NCBI GenBank assembly: GCA_938006335.1
Contig: CALLMF010000002.1
Location: forward strand, 124,001 to 188,000
Direction of reading: 5' to 3'
Source: an uncultured Granulosicoccaceae bacterium
GTDB taxonomy: Bacteria > Pseudomonadota > Gammaproteobacteria > Granulosicoccales > Granulosicoccaceae
DNA: 64,000 nucleotides
Shown: positions 43,448 through 52,263 of the stretch, one piece after another
How positions within the stretch are numbered: the first letter of the stretch is position 1
Layout of the letters: the number at the start of each line of letters is the position of its first letter
Position numbers and translations under genes: made by a program
The notes under the pieces: generated by a model
Databases searched by the model: none
The model's input: only the letters and a program-made list of their open reading frames with translations
Told to the model about the DNA's origin: nothing

Positions 43448-45121
43448 ATGCGCTGCGATCACATCGGTACTGCCGGACGCCTGCAGCCTGGGCTTGTGGT
43501 GGTGTTTTTCGCTGTACTCGGTGTGGTGCCTGCCGTCAGCGCAGACACGCCGACACTGGAGGATATCTTTCAGACAGCCCTCGCCTGTCGATTGGCCGAA
43601 TCGGAACTCGCGAACATGCCGGTATCGAGCGTGCACACGCTCGGTGCTTCCGGGTGTGAGGTGGTCACTCCAGCTGCAGATGGCGTCGGTCTTGGTCGTG
43701 ACCTCTACGTGGATGCTGGTTGTCAGACGGCACTTCCCTATGAGGCCACCTCACTTTCTGATTGGTGTAACACCCTGCTCGATGAGAGCGCTCTTGGCGA
43801 GGGGGAGGGCGTTGTCGCCGCGCCCGATGCGCAGAGCTGGACATTGTCACCTGGTGTCAGGCTGGATCTTGGTGCACGTAGCCTCGATGATCTTCCGCAG
43901 CCGTGGCTACAGCGCCGTGTGTTTCGGGAAGTGGACACCGACCGGGGAGTGTGCCGTCTCGAAATGCGCGTGTATGCGCCTCGTCCGGTGGTCGATGGCG
44001 TGTCACCCATCGTGGACGATGGCACTCCACTCGCTAACGGACGCGCCCTGATCGCGTGGCATGGGGGCAGCTGGAGCGGTCGTGGTTTCGGCTTTCTTGG
44101 CCTTGAATTGACAGTGCCGCACTTCACCGCACGCGGCTTCACGGTGTTTGCACCGTTCTACCGCTTGCTCGGCGATTCAGAAGGTAGTGCAGCGTGCAAC
44201 CGTGCGGATTTCGAGACGGACATCGTGGCTGACGCGGCAGCTGCCGTCGACTGGGTGAATGTCCATGGCTCGCGCTATGGTGTCTCCGGTGCGCCGGTGG
44301 TGTTTGGGCAATCCGCGGGTGGGCAGCTCGCTGCCCGGATCGCCGCCGATCGGCCGCAGGATATAGCGTCGGCCGTACTGTTCTACGCACCGGTTGATTT
44401 CCTTGACTTTGTGACGCGCGCGCAGACCGGACGCTACACGGACGAGCAAGGTCTCGACATCCTGACGCGTGTGGTTGACCAGCCAGTGAACGCGGTAGAT
44501 GTTTCTGCAAGCCCGGTACCCGAGAACAGCCTGCCGCAGAGGGTGGCGTCCGATGGTGTACCGTTTCCGGATGTGTTCATGTTGCACGGGGATGCGGACG
44601 AGCTTGTCGAGTCCCGCCAGTCGATGCGTCTTTGTCAGGCGATAAACGGTGATGAGCTCATCGCAAGCGATCTCGAGCTTGAGACCATCTCCTCGGGTCG
44701 GCAAGTATTCTTGTGTGGCGAGCGCTCGTCGTTACATCGTGTGCGCCAAGGTCAGCACGCGCTGGATCTGTGTATCAGCTCCACGATCATTCCGACCGAC
44801 CTCTGCTTGTCAGGCAGTGAAGCCAGCCGCGCCCTTGTCGCTGATGCGATCGGTTCGGCGACGGCGTTTGCAGCCAGTACCGTGTCCGAAGTCACCGACG
44901 AGCTGCTCACTGATGATGAGCCGCCGGAAGACGTCGAGGACGACGCCGCTGACATTACTGCGGCCGGAAGCGGCTCCGGCGCGTCGTCGTGGTTGACCAT
45001 GCTGGCCTTGTTGACGCTGATCGGCACAAGATTCAGCGCAGTACCAGGTCGGCGAGTTCGAACAAGGATGTCACGCACGCGTCGGTGTACTCGGGCCAGG
45101 TTTCCCCATTGTCGACATTGA
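43448..45121 (+). CDS. Exported alpha/beta hydrolase with acidic linker and hydrophobic C-terminal tail
   Basis: 557 residues from ATG 43448, with an SD (AGGGGA) overlapping the slyD stop. A signal peptide (LVVVFFAVLGVVPAVSA) and a Cys-rich region precede an alpha/beta hydrolase fold. The oxyanion motif is AWHGGSWSG, nucleophile FGQSAGGQLA, Asp in LHGDADEL, and His in LHRVRQGQHALDLC. Esterase/lipase-type (HSL/BD-FAE-like); substrate unknown. An acidic linker (DDEPPEDVEDDAADI) leads to a Gly/Ser stretch, a hydrophobic helix (SWLTMLALLTLIG) and an Arg-rich tail, resembling GlyGly-CTERM-type sorting signals. The last 89 nt overlap the convergent HAD gene. Confidence 0.85.
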   Translation: MRCDHIGTAGRLQPGLVVVFFAVLGVVPAVSADTPTLEDIFQTALACRLAESELANMPVSSVHTLGASGCEVVTPAADGVGLGRDLYVDAGCQTALPYEATSLSDWCNTLLDESALGEGEGVVAAPDAQSWTLSPGVRLDLGARSLDDLPQPWLQRRVFREVDTDRGVCRLEMRVYAPRPVVDGVSPIVDDGTPLANGRALIAWHGGSWSGRGFGFLGLELTVPHFTARGFTVFAPFYRLLGDSEGSAACNRADFETDIVADAAAAVDWVNVHGSRYGVSGAPVVFGQSAGGQLAARIAADRPQDIASAVLFYAPVDFLDFVTRAQTGRYTDEQGLDILTRVVDQPVNAVDVSASPVPENSLPQRVASDGVPFPDVFMLHGDADELVESRQSMRLCQAINGDELIASDLELETISSGRQVFLCGERSSLHRVRQGQHALDLCISSTIIPTDLCLSGSEASRALVADAIGSATAFAASTVSEVTDELLTDDEPPEDVEDDAADITAAGSGSGASSWLTMLALLTLIGTRFSAVPGRRVRTRMSRTRRCTRARFPHCRH

Positions 45122-45653
45122 CGTGTACGGTGCGGCAGCCGGCACGTTGCCCGGCTTCAAGGTCAAACCGGTAGTCACCCACCATGACCGCTGACGAGGG
45201 CAGTGCGTCCCACCGTTCCAACACCAGCTGAATACCCTCGGGGCCGGGCTTGGGTGGCGCGCAATCACGGCTGACGATGGCATCGGTGTGGAAGTATTGC
45301 GACAAACCACAGGCGGTGAGCGTTGCATCCGCGATGTCGCGCCCGTTGCGCGTGACGATACCGAGCGACACCCCTTGAGCCGCAAGTCCTTCAAGCAAGG
45401 CGGTTGCACCCGGTTGCTCCTGAGCCTCATGCGCCATGCGCAGCTCCATCTCATCGAGCGCTCGGCGCTTGTCGCGGGCCTGCCCAGCAGTCATGGCATC
45501 GAGCGCTTCGAGAATGGGTACGCCGGCAGGCAGGTCCAACTCGCGACGCATGGCATCGAAGTCATGCATTGCCAGCGTCAAGGTGCCGTCCATGTCGAAC
45601 AACCAATGACGACGCCCTGCGAAGGTGTCAGGCGCTGCAGTCTGTTCTCTCAT
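45033..45653 (-). CDS. HAD-family phosphatase (Gph/YjjG-like)
   Basis: 206 residues. HAD motif I is FDMDGTLT (nucleophile Asp and acid Asp), motif II GIVTRNG, motif III Lys in PPKPGPEG, and motif IV VGDYRFDLEAG. A small helical cap suggests a small-molecule phosphatase such as phosphoglycolate phosphatase. Start overlaps the enoyl-CoA hydratase gene by 4 nt. Its end overlaps the convergent hydrolase by 89 nt. Confidence 0.92.
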   Translation of the reverse strand: MREQTAAPDTFAGRRHWLFDMDGTLTLAMHDFDAMRRELDLPAGVPILEALDAMTAGQARDKRRALDEMELRMAHEAQEQPGATALLEGLAAQGVSLGIVTRNGRDIADATLTACGLSQYFHTDAIVSRDCAPPKPGPEGIQLVLERWDALPSSAVMVGDYRFDLEAGQRAGCRTVHVNVDNGETWPEYTDACVTSLFELADLVLR

Positions 45654-46432
45654 GCTGAGAAGCTGGGTGAGCGTTTTTCGAGAAACGCCGTCAGTCCTTC
45701 TTGAGCTTCATCCCCGGCGCGAACCTTCGCCAGGCGATCGGTCACGTCGTCGCGAAGTGCGTCGGTGATGGCTTGTCCGGAGACGTCCCGGATCAGCTGT
45801 TTGGAGGCGGACTGTGCCTCGGGGCCACTCGCCAGGAGTTCAAGAATGCGCTCGTTGACGCGGTTGTCGAGGTTGTCAGTGGAACACACATCATGGATCA
45901 GCCCGATCCGATAGGCATCCAGGACATCAAAACGCGCGCCGGTCAGAAACCATCGGCGCGCTTCGCGCGCACCAATCGCCGCTAGCGCATACGGGCTGAT
46001 GGTGGCAGGTATCAGGCCGAGACGCACTTCGGAAAAACCGAAGCGCGCGGACTCGCTGGCAATGGCGATGTCGCAGCAGGCGACCAATCCGCAACCACCG
46101 CCGATCGCCGAGCCCTGTATGCGTGCGATGGTCGGATGAGGGAAACTGTTCAGCGCATCGAGCATCAGCGACAGCGCCATCGAGTCTTCACGGTTCTCCT
46201 CGGCGCTCAACGCTACCGAAGCCTTCATCCAGTTGATGTCAGCGCCGGCACAGAAGGATTTTCCGGTACCGGTGAGTACAAGCACGCGTGTCGTGCCCCG
46301 TAGCGCCACGAGTGCCGCGGTCATCGCATCAATCAGTTCACGGTCGAGTGCGTTGTGCGAATCCGGACGGTCGATGGTCAGTGTGGTGACACCGCGATCG
46401 TCGGTGCTGTGGTACACGTCACTCGATGACAC
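45650..46432 (-). CDS. Enoyl-CoA hydratase/isomerase family protein (LiuC/methylglutaconyl-CoA hydratase-like)
   Basis: 260 residues with a GTG start. Crotonase fold: CoA/oxyanion loops SFCAGADINWMKAS and GSAIGGGCGLVACCDIAIA. Catalytic Glu is in RFGFSEVRLGLIPATISPYAL, a segment typical of LiuC/AtuE (methylglutaconyl-CoA/isohexenylglutaconyl-CoA hydratase). It is part of a minus-strand run with a thiolase and a DsbA-family isomerase, suggesting leucine or terpenoid acid breakdown. The rest of the liu cluster is absent here, so substrate is not certain. Confidence 0.92.
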   Translation of the reverse strand: MSSSDVYHSTDDRGVTTLTIDRPDSHNALDRELIDAMTAALVALRGTTRVLVLTGTGKSFCAGADINWMKASVALSAEENREDSMALSLMLDALNSFPHPTIARIQGSAIGGGCGLVACCDIAIASESARFGFSEVRLGLIPATISPYALAAIGAREARRWFLTGARFDVLDAYRIGLIHDVCSTDNLDNRVNERILELLASGPEAQSASKQLIRDVSGQAITDALRDDVTDRLAKVRAGDEAQEGLTAFLEKRSPSFSA

Positions 46433-47047
46433 CTACCAGCCCCCACGCTCGAGCCAACGGTCGATCTGATCCAGCCTGTCGCTACCCCAGAAGAGCTCAC
46501 CGTCGACGTCGATGGTGGGAGAACCAAACACGCCGAGTGCCACGGCCGCATCGATGTCCTGCCTGAGCTGATCCTTGACCGCCCCATCGGCAAGGGCTGC
46601 ATCGATCGCTGCACGCTCCAGGCCGACACGGCTTGCGACATCCGATACGACAGCAGCGTCGTTGATCGCGCGGTTATCCACGTAGAGGGCACGGAACAGC
46701 GCGTGCACGAGCGTGCCGGTCTGATCGACGATGGCCGGGTCGTCGTGTTCCCGTGCCCATACGCTGACGCGCGCTGCCGCCACCGTGGCAATCGGAAACG
46801 TCTCCGGATGTGAGTAGTCCAGTCCGTGTTCGCGGGCCGAGCGCTTGAAATCGTGCAGCGCGTAGTCGCCTTTCATCGGTTGTTCGGTCAGCGGTACCGA
46901 ACCTGTGATTCTGAATACGGCGCCGAGCAGTATCGGACACCAGCGTACGGTTCGCCCGTGTCGCGCCGCAATCGCCTCGATACGTTCGCTGGCAAGATAG
47001 CCGTAGGGGGATGAGTAGTCGTAGTAGAACGATAGGGTCTGAGTCAT
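46433..47047 (-). CDS. DsbA-family 2-hydroxychromene-2-carboxylate isomerase-like protein
   Basis: 204 residues from the ATG at 47047 (MTQTLSFYYDYSSPYGY). Thioredoxin-fold kappa-class GST/HCCA isomerase family: N-terminal DYSSPYGYLA carries the GSH-activating Ser, 'VRWCPILLGAVFRITG' and 'GVFGSPTIDVDGELFWGSDRL' are conserved. It probably uses glutathione to isomerise or conjugate an unsaturated acid or CoA thioester. 13 nt downstream of the thiolase gene. Confidence 0.92.
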   Translation of the reverse strand: MTQTLSFYYDYSSPYGYLASERIEAIAARHGRTVRWCPILLGAVFRITGSVPLTEQPMKGDYALHDFKRSAREHGLDYSHPETFPIATVAAARVSVWAREHDDPAIVDQTGTLVHALFRALYVDNRAINDAAVVSDVASRVGLERAAIDAALADGAVKDQLRQDIDAAVALGVFGSPTIDVDGELFWGSDRLDQIDRWLERGGW

Positions 47048-47060
47048 GAGTGGCGCGGAT

Positions 47061-48257
47061 TCAGTGGATGCGTTCGATGGCGATCGCAGTGGCTTCGCCA
47101 CCGCCAATACATAGGGAGGCGATACCGAGCGAGACGTCGTGCTGCTCGAGCGCGTTCATCAAGGTGACAATGATGCGCGCGCCAGAAGCCCCGACAGGAT
47201 GCCCCAGCGCGCAGGCGCCGCCGTACACGTTGACGGTGTCGTGTGACAGGCCGTGTTCCTTCATTGCTGCCATGGTGACCACAGCAAAGGCTTCGTTGAT
47301 TTCGTACAGATCGACGTCACTGGCTTTCTTGTCGAGAACCGTCAGCAGCTTTTCGATGGCTTGTACCGGAGCGGTGGTGAACCATGCAGGCGCTTGTGCA
47401 TGGCTTGCGTGCCCGAGGATGCGCGCACGTGGTCTCAGCCCGCGGCGTTCAGCTTCCGACTGCCGCATCATCACCAACGCAGCGGCACCATCACTGATGG
47501 AGCTTGCATTGGCTGCAGTCACGGTCCCCTCAGGCGAGAAAGCGGCCCGCAAATTCGGAATACGAGACAGGTCTGCCTTGCCAGGCTGTTCGTCTTCGCT
47601 CACCACGACGTCGCCGCGCCTTGATTTTACGGTAACGGGGGTGATCTCCTTCTCGAACAGGCCATTGTCAATGGCTGCCCTGGCACGCTTGAGCGATGTG
47701 ATCGCAAAGTCATCCTGTGCTTCACGAGTGAACTGATAGTGCTGTGCGGTCTCATCGGCGTAACTACCCATCAAACGGCCAGGCTCGTACGCATCCTCCA
47801 GCCCGTCGATGAACATGTGATCCTTCACTTCGCCGTGCCCCATGCGCAAGCCGTCGCGGACCTTGGGAAGAATGTAGGGGGAGTTGCTCATGCTCTCGAG
47901 CCCTCCGGCAACCGTGATGGTCGATGAGCCCGCCAGCAGCCCGTCGTGTGCGAGCATTGCCGCCTTCATGCCCGAGCCACACATCTTGTTGACCGTGGTG
48001 CACGCTGCTGCATCCGGGATACCACCACCCCGGGCTGCCTGACGCGCAGGGGCCTGGCCGAGTCCCGCGGGGAGTACACAGCCCATGTAGACCTCGTCGA
48101 CGACGTCGCCGTCAACACCTGCACGCGTCAAGGCCGCCTTGATACTGCTCGCGCCAAGCTGCGGCGCGGTCACACCCGCGAGCGTTCCCTGGAAGCTGCC
48201 CATGGGAGTCCGTGCGCCGTCCACGATGACAACAGGATCTGCGGATATCGAAGCCAT
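47061..48257 (-). CDS. Acetyl-CoA C-acetyltransferase (thiolase)
   Basis: 398 residues, full length. Active-site Cys is in TTVNKMCGSGMKAAML (about 92), His in GGACALGHPVGASGAR, and the second Cys in SLCIGGGEATA. Biosynthetic/PhaA-AtoB type by length and motifs. It catalyses reversible condensation of two acetyl-CoA or thiolysis of acetoacetyl-CoA; within this cluster it may work on leucine/ketone catabolism. First gene of the operon running down to the HAD phosphatase. Confidence 0.95.
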   Translation of the reverse strand: MASISADPVVIVDGARTPMGSFQGTLAGVTAPQLGASSIKAALTRAGVDGDVVDEVYMGCVLPAGLGQAPARQAARGGGIPDAAACTTVNKMCGSGMKAAMLAHDGLLAGSSTITVAGGLESMSNSPYILPKVRDGLRMGHGEVKDHMFIDGLEDAYEPGRLMGSYADETAQHYQFTREAQDDFAITSLKRARAAIDNGLFEKEITPVTVKSRRGDVVVSEDEQPGKADLSRIPNLRAAFSPEGTVTAANASSISDGAAALVMMRQSEAERRGLRPRARILGHASHAQAPAWFTTAPVQAIEKLLTVLDKKASDVDLYEINEAFAVVTMAAMKEHGLSHDTVNVYGGACALGHPVGASGARIIVTLMNALEQHDVSLGIASLCIGGGEATAIAIERIH

Positions 48258-48434
48258 GAATCAGTCCAGGTTGGGGGTGGAGACAAGGAATGGGCATCGG
48301 CAACTCCGGCCCGCGGCCATGATAGGGCGTGCTGCGCCGGTGGGTCAATTCACGGGCCGTGTACCCGGGGTGCATGCGGTGAAGCCCGCTGGTAGTCTCG
48401 ACGCCACGATCACAAACCCCGTTTTGCCCATCTG

Positions 48435-49154
48435 ATGACCGAGACTGCATCGGCGCCACCGCCGTCTGACCTGGACCTTGCAGGTACCATCAGGCCGGGT
48501 CTGGATATTCTTGCCAACGAAATCGTGATTGCGTTGAAGAAGCGCACGCGTTTCCCGGTCAATCGCGCGATCTATGTGCCCGGTCTGGTGCAAGGTGACA
48601 ACAGCGTGTCACTGCTCGAGCACACGCTGGCATCGGTAGAGCAGATTCACGCAGGTCTTGGGCGTTACGCCTTTGCTACTCAGGACGCGTTCACGGATAT
48701 CTCGGTTGTCACACCGGTCATGGAACGTGAGGTGCCTGTAACAGGTATCCGGGATATTTCGGTGCCGGTGGGGCCGAAGGTCACCGCGTTCTACCTGAGC
48801 TGGATCGAGCGTGCGTGTCCACCCGGAGATCAGACCGACAACTACGGCGAGACCGTAACGGCTGACGTGGGCGCGTTGATGGCAATCCTCGAGAGGGTGA
48901 ACCTGGGTCGCCCGGTTGCCGAATCCAAGTTCCTTGATCTGAGCGCAGAATTCAAGGCCTGCAACGGCAGCCGTGAGTGCATGCGCAGCTTGCTGGTGCG
49001 CAAGGATCGTGAACAAGTGGTACTGGACCTCGCTGCTCAACTGGCGAAGCGTTACGAAATGCCCGAAGACAGCGTGGTACCCGTGTTCGAATTCATGATC
49101 GAGACAACGGTGGATGTAGAACTCGACTACCTGGCAGAACGCGTCAATTTGTAA
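48435..49154 (+). CDS. Uncharacterised protein, possible chorismate-mutase-like N-terminal helix
   Basis: 239 residues, no signal peptide. The N-terminal stretch 'LDILANEIVIALKKRTRFPVN' resembles the first helix of AroQ-type chorismate mutases (Asp/Glu, Arg and Lys placement), followed by 'YVPGLV' and 'LEHTLASVEQIHAGLGRYAFATQDAFTD'. The second half contains CNGSRECMRSL, with two cysteines. The remaining core residues of chorismate mutase were not located, so the assignment is tentative. A plain hypothetical protein is equally possible. Divergent from the thiolase operon, 177 nt apart. Confidence 0.7.
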   Translation: MTETASAPPPSDLDLAGTIRPGLDILANEIVIALKKRTRFPVNRAIYVPGLVQGDNSVSLLEHTLASVEQIHAGLGRYAFATQDAFTDISVVTPVMEREVPVTGIRDISVPVGPKVTAFYLSWIERACPPGDQTDNYGETVTADVGALMAILERVNLGRPVAESKFLDLSAEFKACNGSRECMRSLLVRKDREQVVLDLAAQLAKRYEMPEDSVVPVFEFMIETTVDVELDYLAERVNL

Positions 49155-49189
49155 GCCGCACCGTGCCCTGGTGCGCGCCAACGTGCGCT

Positions 49190-49987
49190 TCAGTAGCAGT
49201 CGTATCGCTGGCTGTTCAACGCCCGCAACTTCTCATGCAGATCCTGAATTTCGGGTAACGAGTTCGTTGCGATCAGTTGCTGGTCGACGACAACGACCTG
49301 CTCGTCTATTCGGCGGTTGCAGGCCTCGATGGCACGGGCCTGGTTGACCTGTTTGTAGCCATTTTGTGAGCTACCGATGACGGCGCCCGGTGTTGGTGCT
49401 TCCAACCAACCGGCGTCATTGCGTCGATCGTTGTACCCACCGGGGCGTGCGGCGCCCATCGCCGGCGCCTCTTCTGCTGCCGCCCGACAGCCACCGGCAG
49501 AGCGTACGTAGCTGCCTGGAAATACCGAGCAATCGACACGGCCGAAGGTGCCGGAGGTGCAGCGGCGCATGCCCAACTCGGTGATCCGCTCCACTGTAGC
49601 GGCAGGGTTGCCTTCGTAGCTGTAGACGTAGTTGATCATGCCAAGCGCGGCACTCGATAGGTTTCCGGCGCCGCCGTAGCTGACCATGCTTCGATCAAAA
49701 TCTTCACCCCGGAGCATCGCCGTGGCCTGTTGGCGCATGAAGCCGCGAGCGATACGGCAGTCAAGAGAAGACACGTCTTGACCGGCGCGTTGAGCGTTGT
49801 AAGAGGTCGCCGGGCAGGGAGATTGCGAGAATACGGTTTCCCCGCTGCTGCCGACGCACTGATACATCGCTGCGTGCCCGATCCGGGGAGACAGGCTTGT
49901 CGTGATCACGGTGATGGCAAGCGCGATGACGATCGCGGGGTACATCGTGAATCGTGGCATGTTGTGCAGGGCCTTGTTGCGCTGCAT
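49190..49987 (-). CDS. Exported DUF4124-type protein
   Basis: 265 residues from ATG 49987, chosen for the SD AGGA at 8 nt; ATG 49960 and an upstream start at 50035 are alternatives. Hydrophobic leader MYPAIVIALAITVITTSL with probable cleavage after HAA. A DUF4124-like strand-turn-strand motif follows (MYQCVGSSGETVFSQSPCP). The mature part has about seven Cys, and a C-terminal helical 'NQARAIEACNRRIDEQVVVVDQQLIATNSLPEIQDLHEKLRAL' is seen. Envelope protein with unknown role. Confidence 0.78.
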   Translation of the reverse strand: MQRNKALHNMPRFTMYPAIVIALAITVITTSLSPRIGHAAMYQCVGSSGETVFSQSPCPATSYNAQRAGQDVSSLDCRIARGFMRQQATAMLRGEDFDRSMVSYGGAGNLSSAALGMINYVYSYEGNPAATVERITELGMRRCTSGTFGRVDCSVFPGSYVRSAGGCRAAAEEAPAMGAARPGGYNDRRNDAGWLEAPTPGAVIGSSQNGYKQVNQARAIEACNRRIDEQVVVVDQQLIATNSLPEIQDLHEKLRALNSQRYDCY

Positions 49988-50221
49988 GGTGATGTTCCTG
50001 ACCGAGGTTACCCCTAGAACTTCGGCGGGAAGCACCGACTACTGCAGGGCCATCCGCTCAGATGTACATCGTTTGTGGGTCAGATCACACCGGGTTTGAG
50101 AACCGGGTTTGGATGCGGACACAGTTTGCAATGGACCAATCGATTGTTCCGCCGCTATCCGCCATGGGCGCGGGTAACCGGGTCCGATATCTCGGGAATC
50201 GTCGACAAGAGCATCACAGCC

Positions 50222-51484
50222 ATGCACAGGAACGTGACTACTGTTTTCAAGACCCTGATTCCGGCAACCCTCGCCTTGTTGGCAGCGTGCGCAAGTACGC
50301 CTCCACCAGAGCCCGAGGAACAAGGCGGGCCGTACTGGTCGTATAGCCGTGTCGTGGATACCGATCAGACGATGATTACCTTGTTTGATCCGGTCGATCT
50401 CGAACACCACGTCGTCGATCCGGCTGACTGGTACGAGTACGACTTTGCGTTTCTCGAGGATCTTGCGGCCGGACGTTTCGCTGCGGTGATCACGGGGTCC
50501 AATGGGTTGAATACGGTCCGTGTAACCAACGCACCCCTGTCGGACAAGGAGCTCGCAGTCGCCGGCCCGGATGCCGAGTTGCGTTTGCGTGTACTCAACG
50601 ACCGCTTGTTGCTGTCCGATGGATCCGCATGGCCGTCGGAGCAACGCTCGCTGCAAAGCGTACTCAGGTCCGCCGATCGCAAGAACTGGCTGACGGTGCC
50701 CAACGGCGACTACCGTCTGACGGTGACCGCTCTGGATGCCAGCGCCGCCGATGTTCACGACTACGTTTTTCAGCTTGATGCGATTGCAGGCATCGACGAG
50801 GTGCCGCACGCACCCGGTATTCCACAGCTCGTACCCGGTGCGAAGGTGGCAGGCGTTGCGGGAGTCAATGCCTCCGGTGTGAGCTTCAATGAACGCTGTG
50901 CAGCGGTACCGCGCAAGGCTGAACTCTCGCCGTTGGTTGCGCACAGATATCCATTGCCGGGCGCCTATGGGGATGTAGAGATCTCGTCAGCACTCAGCGA
51001 ACGAGGACGAGGTTTGCAGAATGCGGGCGAACGCGCCGATCTACCGTTGGTTGTCGCTCGCAACGCGGCGGTTGGCTCCTTTGGTGTGTACGTGCAGCCG
51101 CATCGTTGGATGGGCGACACCACCGACAACTGGGGACGTCCCGTCTCGGTCGTGCGTGGTCGCGCCTTGTGCGCAGTACGGATCACTGCCGTCGAGTCTG
51201 GCAATGCAGGCTTTGTATTGACTGTCAATCCTTTGCCTGGCGCCAGGGATCGGCTGCCGCATGGATTGGCCCGCGAGCTCGTTCAGCGCTTTGAGCAACA
51301 CCTTCGGGTGTCCAGCGATCCGGCTTACCGGTTCAAGTCCGCTTATGTCCAACGAGCGCGTGATTACCGGTCGCTGGTGCTCGGCGTGATGCAGTATCTG
51401 AAATTGTCGTCGACGCAAATGGAGGAGCTGCTGCAGATGGACAATCAGTCACGAGCGTATCGGCTGATTGATCTGATGAGCTGA
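50222..51484 (+). CDS. Lipoprotein, unknown
   Basis: 420 residues from ATG 50222 (MHRNVTTVFKTL). Lipobox LLAAC followed by a Pro/Glu-rich stretch (STPPPEPEEQGG). The mature protein is beta-rich, with two segments that look like repeated folds ('NGDYRLTVTALDAS', 'RITAVESGNAGFVLTVN') and a helical C-terminus (MQYLKLSSTQMEELLQMDNQS). No domain recognised. The upstream in-frame extension to 50075 lacks an SD and precedes the leader, so it is discounted. Convergent with the short J-domain gene. Confidence 0.78.
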   Translation: MHRNVTTVFKTLIPATLALLAACASTPPPEPEEQGGPYWSYSRVVDTDQTMITLFDPVDLEHHVVDPADWYEYDFAFLEDLAAGRFAAVITGSNGLNTVRVTNAPLSDKELAVAGPDAELRLRVLNDRLLLSDGSAWPSEQRSLQSVLRSADRKNWLTVPNGDYRLTVTALDASAADVHDYVFQLDAIAGIDEVPHAPGIPQLVPGAKVAGVAGVNASGVSFNERCAAVPRKAELSPLVAHRYPLPGAYGDVEISSALSERGRGLQNAGERADLPLVVARNAAVGSFGVYVQPHRWMGDTTDNWGRPVSVVRGRALCAVRITAVESGNAGFVLTVNPLPGARDRLPHGLARELVQRFEQHLRVSSDPAYRFKSAYVQRARDYRSLVLGVMQYLKLSSTQMEELLQMDNQSRAYRLIDLMS

Positions 51485-51510
51485 CGGATCCTGCCGTTGC
51501 GAGGCGGCCG

Positions 51511-51987
51511 TCAACGCCATCGCCGAGCTTCGCGCAAACAGTCCCAGGCGTCCTGAACACGTGCCAGTTGGTCGGCTGCATTGGTGATTTCTTCAGCCGT
51601 TGCCCCCCGAGCGTGCAATTTGTCCGGGTGGTACTGATTGACCAGCTTGCGCCAGCGCCGCTTGACCGTGTCGCGGCTGTCCTGTGGATCGACACCGAGT
51701 GTCAGGCAGGCTGAGAGCACCTCGGGGCTGCGCGCAGCAAACGCGGAATCAGACTCGTGCAACGACTCCGCAGGCCTTGCGCGCAGGTTTTCTCCACGTC
51801 GCCGGGCGCTGCTGCGCCGGATGGTGCGGCTGCGTTCCCGTCGTCGTTGCGTCGTTTCGGCCTTGCTGGTGCGCCACCTCTTCCAGGCGAGATCGACAAA
51901 GTGCCCAACCATCGCACCGATGAGGGTTCCATACGCAGGATGAATGAACCAGCCCGCTCCTGCCCCTGCCAATTTACCCAAAATCAC
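51511..51987 (-). CDS. Short DjlA-like J-domain membrane protein lacking the TerB domain
   Basis: 158 residues from a GTG. The N-terminal Gly-rich helix (GKLAGAGAGWFIHPAYGTLIGAMVGHFVD) is like the DjlA transmembrane dimerisation helix. A basic linker and a C-terminal J domain (about 90-158) follow, with YHPDKLHARG (HPD motif) and final 'RVQDAWDCLREARRWR'. Full-length DjlA has a TerB-like domain between these parts; here it is absent. It would recruit DnaK at the inner membrane. A complete djlA is found at 57241. Confidence 0.85.
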   Translation of the reverse strand: MILGKLAGAGAGWFIHPAYGTLIGAMVGHFVDLAWKRWRTSKAETTQRRRERSRTIRRSSARRRGENLRARPAESLHESDSAFAARSPEVLSACLTLGVDPQDSRDTVKRRWRKLVNQYHPDKLHARGATAEEITNAADQLARVQDAWDCLREARRWR

Positions 51988-52203
51988 CCCGGAAAATTAG
52001 CACGCTTGCGCGGATCGCGCTGTGTCGTGGTTAACCGCATTGCGTCTGGGTGACCGCCGATATCGGATGAGGCGTCTGGTGTGCGGTAGTGCTCGAGTCG
52101 GAGTATCACCACGTGTGCATGGTGTCGTGACCGCACTCTGAGAGTTTGCGCAAGTTATTGAAATTAGTAAAGATATATCGGTTCTGTTCAGCTGTTGGCA
52201 CGG

Positions 52204-52231
52204 TTGTGTCACGCCCACGCTGTCCTATACT
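52204..52231 (+). promoter_or_regulatory. Putative promoter of the GGDEF/EAL gene
   Basis: TTGTGT and TATACT with 16-bp spacing, ending 33 nt before the ATG. An AT-rich patch (about 52150-52180) lies just upstream. Confidence 0.4.
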
Positions 52232-52263
52232 CGCGGACCGAAGTCGTCGCTGGATAGCCAACA

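Noticed and set aside
47050-47736. A 228-codon plus-strand open frame antisense to the thiolase
   Set aside because: It is Ser/Arg-rich, lacks motifs, and is the reverse of a confirmed enzyme gene.
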